NCBI GenBank assembly: GCA_039111635.1
Contig: JBCAQO010000007.1
Location: 558,001 to 622,000, forward strand
DNA length: 64,000 nt
Source: Heterobasidion occidentale
Taxonomy: Eukaryota > Basidiomycota > Agaricomycetes > Russulales > Bondarzewiaceae
Direction: 5' to 3'
The stretch's first letter is position 1. Every line of letters starts with the position of its first letter. Shown piece after piece: positions 56,699 through 64,000 of this stretch. Position numbers and translations under genes: made by a program. Below the pieces are notes generated by a model. That model was not told the origin of the DNA. It made no database searches and saw only the letters and a program-made list of their open reading frames with translations.

Positions 56699-58809
56699 CG
56701 GATTAGAACCTCAAGAGTTGCTCGATTTGTGCGGATACCGTGCTGTTCTCTTCACGCGTGATCATGGTCCCCTTCCCGCCTGGTCGTATTCTGCGAAGTG
56801 CTATCGTGAGTGGTCAAATTCATGTGTAGTACTAACGCTTTTTTGACCCCTATCTGTAGGATGTGGCACTCGGTATTATCACAACTACTATGTCCATAAC
56901 GGCAAGCGCACCTACTACCTCAACATTCCATGCGCTATCCACGTTACAATGCACTCGTACGTTGAGGCTGCGCTGTGCGAACACTTTGCAAACTCCATGG
57001 TCTGTGCTTGGTAAGCTTATCTCTTCAGGAACATATCCATTCGCTTGACCTGTTTGCAGGGTTTCCGCTGCAAACAATGCCCGCATATATGAATTAGAAC
57101 ACGATATCCCTCAAGTCCTCTCTTGGCCGGTCAGCCTCTTGCTCACCGGGGAACTTGTCTGGGATGCTTTTTTTCTTCATGGCCTTATCTGCGACAGCCA
57201 CGATCGCTCGAAAACTCTAGTCCTCAGTGACAGTACTCACCCGGATCGTCTCCACGAAGCTCTTGAAGCTCGTAATATTTCAATGGTAGGACCTGGACAG
57301 AAATTATGGAACCATGCTTGCGATCAATGTTGCGCCGTTGAGGAGAGGAGCGAGGGAACTTGTATGTCCACTCACTAAACTATGATTATATCTTCTAATT
57401 TATCATATACAGATACTCTTCGTGCAGTCGTTTGTGACGGGGTGACGGTAGGGCGTCCGTGCTGCGCTCACCACGACTGCCAGGAACCCCTTCCGACCCA
57501 ACGAGCAAGATACTGTGCCGAGCACGCTTGGGAGGAGGGTGTGTGCTGTATCACCAGTTGTGATAGGCCAGTGGAGCACGGATATCAGACTTGTAATATG
57601 CCAGATCACCACGCGCTCGAGAAGCGCGGTGTTGAGGAACATTCCGCCATGTTTCAGCTACGAAAACGCCTCGAACGACGCTGGACCGCCCTCATCAACG
57701 ATTCCATGTCTCTCAACCAACAAGAGGTGGACCCGTTGACCGCGCTGGCCAACGATGACGCTGTCGAGATGGAAGGGTTGACTGGATGTGCCGGGAAGTC
57801 GGAGACAGGCAATGTTTGACTACGCGCCCGATTCGGGCGTTCGAGGACCCATAGTGAACAGCTGTGCGTTGCGACGTGCGGAGTTGTTCTTGGACGAGCG
57901 ACATTCTATGGCTCAGAGGCAGTCAACGGTGTCCGTGTGAGTCCTTCTCTCGGTTTTGGCCTCTATCTACCCGTCCTTGCTGTGCCTGCCCTTGCTTCCG
58001 ATTCCTCCTTCAGAGGGCGTCCGTGCACACCTTCCTTCCCTTTTTCTTTTCTCCTTCTTCCCTTTTCTTTCTACCGCCCTCCTTTCGTCTCCTTTTCCCT
58101 CTGTTGCTACATGCTGACTATTATTATAGCTATTCCTTCGCGCGCTGTTCCCAACGACCCGATCGCTCCCGAACGTCATCTTCTACGACAACAATTGTCA
58201 CCTTAAACGGCATATCACAAAGCTGCACGACTGCCATTTTGAGATGTGCGCGCTGCCCGTCGATGTTTTCCACATGAAGTCGAAGCACAAGGAATCCGAC
58301 GATTTTTGCGGCCAGTACTGCAATCCAGCTCTCTTCGAGGAGCTGATGGTGGGTGGTAAGTGGAGGTTCAATTCATCGGCTGCCGAAATGACGAATGCCT
58401 GGTTTGGGGGATTTCATTCGATTGTGCGTGAGATGCGTAAGGACCGTTATGATTTTTTTTAGATGAAATGCTCAGACGACGGAACACTATGATCGTCCAT
58501 GGTCTTCACGCTCGTGGTGTTTCGTGTTACCAGATTCCGCGTTCATATTTACTTTCATAGTGTCGCTTTTTCTCATTCAGACTATACTGTATAACCATTA
58601 AATTGTGCTTCAATGTAATGTAGATCAAGATGTGGCTAGGATGCAATGAAGATTAGAAAAATAAGTATTGGAGAGTAAGTGAAAGACTGGCTGCATAAAA
58701 TCATAGGAGCATAGTGGTTTCATAAGGGATACATACAACTCGGACAGGCCGTCTGGAATGGTTCTCGATCCTCGTTGAACTTGCTGCTAACCCCCTCTGA
58801 ACTCCCACT

Positions 58810-60363
58810 TCAAATCTCGGTGATGATCCTGAGGTTCCGTACAAGGTCCTGCAGCTGGCGGAAGTCCAAATCATCATCGGCCGGAAAGGCCATCATCCCG
58901 AAAGAAGTGCTGAAAGCCTTCACCTCCATAGCACGCTCTCGTGTGCATTTGAGGTCATCTTGAATGAGCAAGGTAGCGGCCTCCGGAATAAGCACGCGGT
59001 GTGTAAACTGGATGGCTGGAATCGTCCAGATCAGCTGTGTGTCGGTGAGGTCGAACAATGTGATTAAGCTCCAAAACATTATCTCTCTTCCCTTGAGTCC
59101 ATAGCTAACGAGCCGTTAGTGATCGATAACCGGCACAAAAGAGTGAAAGATAACATACTATCCAGTACCTGTGGTCTCGAAAGAACCATATTCACCTTCA
59201 ATATCAAATGCATTATTGCTATTCATCGTGAACAGAGACTCCATGACATTGTTGTAGAATGGACAGGAGGTCGGATCCAACATTATGAGGCGCAAATCGA
59301 GGTAGATGCTGACAATATGGTGGGGAAGGATGGAAAAATCGATGTCCGGCCAGTCCCGGATTGACTTGTCAGCTTGTCCCGAAGCCTGAAACTCAAGATG
59401 ATGGCGCTCGCAGTGCTCGCCAGTCTTGTAGTGAGGAACAACCTTGCGATGTGATGGATTAGGGTTCTCGGATATCCCACCCAGAGGATCGGGAGTGCTG
59501 ATTGCATCCAGCGCATCGCGGAGTTTCTGAAGGATTTCCGAAGGATGTCCTGGATAAGGCTCGTCGCAATAAGGACAGAGCGGTTGGATTTCAGGTGCCT
59601 GCTTGTTTTCCGTCTCCTCTGCATCATGACTGATCATGCCTAGAGTGGACGGCTCACCACCCGTAGTCCTCCCAGCCCCCTCCTCTGATCTCCATGACAT
59701 TCTATCAAGTTTCGCAGCCTCAGCAATCGACTCTTTCGATCGCGAGATGAAGTAACTCCAACCACCCAGTTCCAAGTGTCCCAGCTTTCGGAAGGCAGCC
59801 TCAAGGTCTCAATTCTCCCGGTAACTAGTCATAGCCTTGTTGTACGTTGACTTTGCATAGGTCTGACCAGGGAAAACCTTTGCAAAGGCGAGCTCCTGCC
59901 TTATGTGCGGGTTTCGTTGCTTTGACAAGATGATCATCCTTGCAAAACCATCGAAAATGTCGACGGCAAAATACGAGGATGGCCACGCTCGCACGGTCCC
60001 CCGGACTCTTCCATTTGCAAGGGGATATTTCGTATCAACAGAAGTGGTGGTGAAGGCATGGCTAGTACTGGGTGGTTGAGCTGGTTCGGGAGTTTGCAGC
60101 GCCAGGTGAGGTAAGGGCAATGCAGCCGTTCTCGAGGTTGCATCTGAGCTAACTGGCATGCGGATCTCTTCGGCATGTTTGCGGCCTACAGGTTCTCCGT
60201 TTTCTGAGATTGTCATCAGCGACTGATTGGTATTCCCCAACGCCGGGAACTGCCTAGATACGTCCTCCTCTTCCCCACGCAGGAGGTCACGCGCCTTCCA
60301 CTTCAATCCAGCTTGAGCGCCTGGGCGAGAGCGGAAGCACAACTCGTCGTCGACATCTATCAT
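58810..60363 (-). pseudogene. RTC4-domain protein with in-frame premature stop
   Basis: Reading leftwards: a plausible start MIDVDDELCFRSRPGAQAGL at 60363, then a low-complexity part (ALQTPEPAQPPSTSHAF). A middle domain reads RAWPSSYFAVDIFDGFARMI, LAFAKVFPGQTYAKSTYNK and MTSYREN. A TGA follows at 59811-59809. Beyond it the same frame continues DLEAAFRKLGHLELGGW, then LCPYCDEPYPGHPSEILQKL, HYKTGEHCERHHLEF, WPDIDFSILPHHIVSIYLDL and GEYGSFETTGTG. An intron leads to YGLKGREIMFWSLITLFDLT and the final stop at 58810. The CPYC...C-x2-H and YG-x2-G-R-E-I-M pattern is the RTC4 C-terminal domain, found in many copies in agaricomycete genomes. Because the frame is continuous on both sides, the TGA looks like a simple nonsense change (CGA to TGA would fit a C-to-T mutation). 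The mechanism is inferred. Confidence 0.7.
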
Positions 60364-60645
60364 GGGTCTGGGTGATGAAAGGGGATGCAGATTCCGATAT
60401 GGCACCCCACGGTGGGTTGTAGACCGAAGGAAATAGGGTGCTGACGCTATTCATTTAGCTTTGCCGAAGGTCAAACTGGAATACTGAGGGCTGGGGAGAC
60501 TGAACATCCTCTCCCCGACTGTAGAAAGGCTGTGCCTTGGTGTGGAATTGCTTACACCGTGAGTGCGTTTGGGTGTTCTTGGAGAGCGCAGGGTAGTTTC
60601 GAGAATTGGTTGATCTCGGTCTACAGATTCGGGTGGAGCTGTGCA

Positions 60646-62155
60646 TCAACGCTTTGGCGAGTCTTGTGAACCTGACGTTTCATCCTCTAACAGCGTCCGA
60701 TACCTCTTTCCTCCACGTGAAGTGAGTTTCCTCAGCCTTGCAATTTCTTCATCCAGCTGCGGGCAATCCTGAAGGCGGGGACCGTTGATCCCATTTGGAA
60801 GTACTCGATAAAGCAAGGTTTCGTCCGCTTGCACTTGGTAAGGCTGATCAATCCGGAAACAATCCCATCGGTCATGATCGGCATTGTACATTTCAACACA
60901 CGAAGGAGGTGCCGAGTCTCTGTCTACCAAGATCCCTTCAAGAAGCTCCGGATGGTCTTTGAAACGAAAAAACGGGAACGATTGCAACAAAAGTGGGTAT
61001 CCGACCGGAAGACAACCATCCTGTCGCAATTGTAAGTATCTATTGCCTTGAATGCAAACTCCCGAGCTCACCTTCTTCCATATGACAACTGTTACACTCT
61101 GCCGTGCTTGGGCTTGAGTCTCAAGGTAACTTTGTTTCCTTTCTGCTGCTCGATCCTTGGCATCTGTGCCAGCACGAAGCTTCTCGATCCATTCTGGGGG
61201 TGTCTTCTGCCATAGCGTTGAGATCGGGCGCGCATGACCAGATGCGGAGGGAGCTCCCTCAAAGTGTGAGGCTGGCAGTGCAGTTTGCAAGGCCGGCGGT
61301 GCGGAGTCAGAAGGTGCAAAGGGTTGTGTACCAGTACGTGGTGCTTCGTTCTCGTCTACCAGTACTGATTCCGAAGAGGATGAGATGCTAGAAATGACAT
61401 TTGCGGGTGATTGCGTGGGCACTGTGCTGGAGCTTGCTGACGGCTGTGACGTAGGGGTGCTGATTAGATTTGTTGCAGATAGTGCACTTGTTCCTGCATG
61501 TGCTGATGCCGACATCAATGGTAATGTGACATTTTTCCCCTTGTGCCGGTAACGACATTCACTGCACTCAACCCGTTCGATACCGGCTACCTGTGCGCTA
61601 AAAGCGGCTTTCTGACAACACGCCTTGCAGAGCAGATACGTGCACTCGATGTGGCCTTTTGTACGACTGTTCTTCAACCGACAATCTGGACGAGTGCAGT
61701 AAATCCCTCCTCCAGGGCGACCAAGTGCGGCAATCTGCGCGGTCCTTGAGTTCTCGGGACCAACGATGGATCCTCCCTGGCTGTTCAACAAGCCCACTGC
61801 CTGACTGTTCAACGCTCCTGCATGCACCTGACTGATGGACACGTCCTCTGTCTGAAGAGTCGACCCAGAGCCTGCAGCTTGAGCATTTGAGCCCACGGCG
61901 TGAATCACGTCATTGATCGTGGTACCTCGAAAAGCACTAGATTGCGCAGAGGAAGCAGAAGCGGAAAGTGGTTGTGTAATTGATGGGGTGCCCTGCTGTC
62001 GCCAATGATGGGCATATGGAGACTTTGGAAGGTACATATCAAACATCTCGGGTTGCTTGTTGATGGTATCGACGATCGCATGTGCCGCAGCCTCCTCTAA
62101 TGGATCTGTATGGAATATGACCGCTCTGCAATGCTTGTTCGAGCACTGATAGTAC
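60646..62155 (-). CDS. Cysteine-cluster protein of unknown function, 5' end missing or displaced
   Basis: A short exon after a TATCAG acceptor (about 62155) reads CSNKHCRAVIFHTDPLEEAA and continues into MFDMYLPKSPYAHHWRQQGT. A long Ser-rich region with a compact Cys motif follows: GGGIYCTRPDCRLKNSRTKG, HIECTYLLCKACCQKAAF and RVECSECRYRHKGKN. After a linker comes an ordered C-terminal part: TPPEWIEKLRAG, VTVVIWKKVSSGVCIQGNRY, YPLLLQSFPFFRFKDHPELL, WDCFRIDQPYQVQADETLLY and CPQLDEEIARLRKLTSR, stop 60646-60648. I recall similar multi-copy agaricomycete proteins but no assigned function. The nine cysteines between CTRPDC and CSEC could bind zinc. No start codon is found before the CSNKHC exon. The LTR-like segment beginning at 62189 sits where the 5' exons should be, so insertion may have separated them. 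The next gene on this strand (RTC4 pseudogene) lies 0.28 kb downstream. Confidence 0.6.
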
Positions 62156-62188
62156 TAATTAGTGACACATCATTCAATGATCTGTATC

Positions 62189-63020
62189 TGTTAGGTCGGA
62201 GACCTATCACGTGCACCGATGCACGAAGGGGTCCCTAGGCTAAACCTCCACTGGTTCGTATAGTCGTAGACTTCAATGGATGAAGACAATGGATCGTCTT
62301 TGGGCTCTTTCGAGGAACTCGGGGTCGCTGTCGGCTTTGTTCTTGAAGAGATTGAGAAGGTGATCTTTGAGGTCTTCTCGATGATGAGGAGGAACCGGAT
62401 GATCTTCTCCTGTCCAACAGATGACACGAGGGGGTGTCCAACTGAGAACATGGAAGGCAGCTAGCCCGGTATAGAAGCGGATGAGTAGAGGGAGGGGAGG
62501 GAAGGGAGACAAGTCCAGTGCTTCGTCAGACCGTGCAAAGAGTTTCTCAGATCTGACAGAGATCACGAAGCGTGGGCTAGGAAGGTAGCCAGACGCCGGG
62601 TGCAGTGCAGAGATTGAGTGTATTACAGGTGAACGAGCTGAGCTTCTTAGAAGCTCATCTCGGCTTTACATAAAGAAGTGTCTAGGGCAGGATCAAGATC
62701 TGGTCTGTGCGCTTCTCAGGTACCGAAGTCAACGATCGAGATCCGTAAGCTAGAATGCCTCATTGACCTGCCATGTAACCAAATATAGTAATCAGCTCAC
62801 TAATGTCCATCCACATCTTTGATCGATCAGGAACCAGGAACTGGGGTCAGGAACCAATGTCTGTCCACATCAAGAATCAGGAACCAGAAGTCAGCGTTCA
62901 TGCGTTAGCATGTAAATGGTAAGGAGTCATGGAAAGCGGTCCGAGTCTGCAACAAGTCCGAAGCACTTGACCAGCCCATCCATTCACGTGCGAAGCACGT
63001 GTTAGGACGCGGTCCTAACA
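62189..63020 (-). mobile_element. LTR-like segment, 832 bp, with palindromic termini
   Basis: The left end reads TGTTAGGTCGGAGACCTATCA. The right end, read on the minus strand, starts TGTTAGGACCGCGTCCTAACA. Both are hairpin-forming and both are followed inward by CGTGC...GCACG. On the minus strand the segment thus runs TGTTAGG...CCTAACA with TG...CA ends. A purine-rich GAGAGGGGG tract lies just outside the right end, exactly as a polypurine tract precedes a 3' LTR. The internal part of the element would then extend rightwards out of the window. A solo LTR or a terminal-inverted-repeat element are alternatives; no target duplication could be checked. Confidence 0.55.
62273..62563 (-). other. 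Short open frame of the FYTGLA repeat family, inside the LTR-like segment
   Basis: It reads RFYTGLAAFHVLSWTPP, then ICWTGEDHPVPPHHREDLKD and ends QRRSIVFIH. No ATG opens the frame, so it would need an upstream exon. The start of the conserved part (FYTGLAxF) and the later P-HHRE-L pattern recur in the frame at 63674-63973. I do not know a function. Confidence 0.4.
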
Positions 63021-63031
63021 CTACCCCCTCT
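63021..63031 (-). other. Polypurine-like tract next to the LTR-like segment
   Basis: On the minus strand GAGGGGGTAG abuts TGTTAGG at 63020. This is the usual junction between internal region and 3' LTR. Confidence 0.45.
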
Positions 63032-63649
63032 CTATACAAGTCTTCGGCGCTTGGCAGGTGCACCAATGGTAGGGGCGGGTCTCCTCAGATGAACTTCGTT
63101 GAAGGTGGGGATGCTCCGAGCGGGGTATCCGGTCCAGTTAGCGGTGTCGATTAAGTGATCCAACGCCTGCTTGTGGTATCCGTATTCTTCAGCCGTCCTA
63201 TCCATCTGTAGACGAAGGCACCGGGACTGCGTGCGATGCCTGTCGTAGTCTTGAAGAAAGCCGCGCGCCGTAATGTCCATTCTCTGGCGAATGCCCGTGA
63301 TTGGACATCCCATGACGAGATGGCCGGCGCGTCCGCATTCCCAGCAGGTACGAGTGGCGGGGTCGGTGGGTGGAGAAGGCGGGAGAGTAGGAGGGGTAGG
63401 CCAAACATTTTCGGAGTCCATGGCATCGGCGGGCCATCCCTCTTCAGTCGCGACAGGAACGTCCGGCGACTGGGGGGAGGTTTCGTTGACAACGATAGGA
63501 TTGGAGAGGCTGTCGCCGAGTAGGGGGGGGGATGGGGACACAGCAGGGGGTGACGGGGGTGGTACCGGTAGCGGCCGAAATACCTGGCGATCCCGGACGA
63601 CTTGTTCGGGGTCGTAAGGGGGGCTGGTGTTAAGACCTGGTCTTCGCAC
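63032..63649 (-). CDS. CCHC zinc-knuckle protein, probable retroelement Gag-like, 5' end uncertain
   Basis: A proline-rich N-terminal part (RQVFRPLPVPPPSPPAVSPS, PTPPTLPPSPPTDPATR) leads to one CCHC knuckle, CWECGRAGHLVMGCP. An Arg/Lys-rich C-terminal part follows (YPARSIPTFNEVHLRRP, ending APAKRRRLV, stop 63032-63034). No ATG lies at the open frame's beginning (VRRPGLNTSPPYDPEQ), so an upstream exon is likely, perhaps the FYTGLA frame at 63674-63973 joined by an intron. A single CCHC knuckle in a short basic protein is typical of retroelement Gag, but it can also be a host domesticated copy. It lies directly beside the polypurine tract and LTR-like segment, which favours the retroelement reading. 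Confidence 0.55.
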   Translation of the reverse strand: MRRPGLNTSPPYDPEQVVRDRQVFRPLPVPPPSPPAVSPSPPLLGDSLSNPIVVNETSPQSPDVPVATEEGWPADAMDSENVWPTPPTLPPSPPTDPATRTCWECGRAGHLVMGCPITGIRQRMDITARGFLQDYDRHRTQSRCLRLQMDRTAEEYGYHKQALDHLIDTANWTGYPARSIPTFNEVHLRRPAPTIGAPAKRRRLV

Positions 63650-63673
63650 GTGATATGTCAGGAGGCTCCTGAG

Positions 63674-63973
63674 TCACTGAGGGACGTGCCAAATCCAAGT
63701 ACGTCCGATAAAAGCACCAGCGGCTACTTGTGTGCGTAATTCGGGATGTACGAGGGATTCGTGATGATATTGTGTCTCTAGGAATGCACAAAGGTTTTCC
63801 CACAGATATGGAGGTACGACCTGATGCGGACCCGGATGGCAGTAGATATGCTGCCCACTAAAGTCAAGATAGAATACTGCTAGTCCTGTGTAGAACTCAG
63901 CCAGTATTGAGATGACGACTGAGTGGTTGAGGATGATAATGGAGAGAAGCGCAGGGCAAGTCAAACCGATGCT
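63674..63973 (-). other. Open frame of the FYTGLA family upstream of the CCHC gene
   Basis: It reads SIIILNHSVVISILAEFYTG, LAVFYLDFSGQHIYCHPGPH, VVPPYLWENLCAFLETQ and ends GRTWIWHVPQ (stop 63674-63676). There is no ATG in frame at the open end, and the window edge is 24 bases away. It is similar in layout to 62273-62563, including a hydrophobic run before E/R-FYTGLA. It is probably the 5' exon of the adjacent CCHC gene or a repeated element module. Confidence 0.4.
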
Positions 63974-64000
63974 CAAGCAGATGTTCTATTGACAATCAAT

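Larger units (their letters stand above)
50855..58560 (+). pseudogene. KDZ transposase-type gene with CxC5/CxC6 cysteine clusters, split by a copia element
   Basis: The 5' part (50855-51303) starts MSLSTLFSILANHPKLTNGL and runs through an intron to CLDPHCSGGHN. The 3' part resumes at 56699 with GLEPQELLDLCGYRAVLFTR. It continues GTRYYHNYYVHNGKRTYYLN, then SVAANNARIY-like and LLTGELVWDAFFLHGL exons. A cysteine cluster follows: VVCDGVTVGRPCCAHHDCQE, RYCAEHAWEEGVCCITSCDR and TCNMPDHHALEKRG. The last exon reads DNNCHLKRHITKLHDCHFEM, DVFHMKSKHKESDDFCGQYC and RFNSSAAEMTNAWFGGFHSI. These are the CxC5/CxC6 clusters and C-terminal part linked to Kyakuja-Dileera-Zisupton transposases. Excising the insert plus one CACAA copy puts the two halves in frame. 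A T8 run at 58452-58459 creates an early TAG; one extra T would extend the frame to the stop at 58558-58560. The inserted element alone disables it. Confidence 0.82.

Noticed and set aside
63236..63617. Plus-strand frames opposite the CCHC gene
   Set aside because: They are antisense shadows. The minus strand shows the zinc knuckle and a proper stop.

Overview
The window comes from a filamentous basidiomycete, most likely an agaricomycete. Genes are split by many introns of about 50-70 bases with fungal branch points. Several families look characteristic of basidiomycetes: seven-TM membrane proteins, a DUF6534 protein, an MLKL_NTD-like helical-bundle protein, KDZ transposase genes with cysteine clusters, and multi-copy RTC4-domain proteins. 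Roughly 1-17 kb is very GC-rich. From about 19 kb onward the sequence is more AT-balanced.

Layout. 1-0.6 kb holds the left-truncated end of a THEM6-like thioesterase gene. 1.1-6.3 kb is a complete GH38 vacuolar-type alpha-mannosidase. 7.2-16.8 kb is the most interesting stretch. It contains two UstYa/DUF3328 oxidase-like genes, a seven-TM protein, an alpha/beta hydrolase of the proline-iminopeptidase type, a decayed trypsin-like gene, and a small secreted protein made of five near-identical 12-residue units separated by RR/RRR. I read this as a fungal ribosomally made, Kex2-processed peptide (dikaritin/UstY-type RiPP) cluster, with the precursor gene at 14436-14811 (minus strand). 17.0-19.3 kb is a class-3-like aldehyde dehydrogenase. 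20.9-24.5 kb is a damaged MLKL_NTD/kinase-like gene, followed by a second seven-TM gene.

From 28 to 46.5 kb there is a housekeeping block: TAH18 diflavin reductase and LCL3 nuclease (divergent), a RAD16/ULS1-like SNF2-RING ATPase and COQ8-type UbiB kinase (divergent), OPI3-type phospholipid methyltransferase, a UBE2S-type E2 enzyme, and a DUF6534 membrane protein.

50-64 kb is transposon-rich. A KDZ transposase-type gene is split by a 5.39-kb Ty1/copia retrotransposon (362-bp LTRs that read as identical, 5-bp target duplication CACAA). Then follow an RTC4-domain pseudogene, a cysteine-cluster gene, and an 832-bp LTR-like segment with palindromic ends next to a CCHC zinc-knuckle gene at the right edge.

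Several otherwise good reading frames are broken by the apparent loss of one base in or beside a short homopolymer (hydrolase, copia polyprotein, KDZ gene). Base-calling error has to be excluded before these are called biological pseudogenes. Exon boundaries were read by eye; only some were worked out to the base, as stated in each entry.
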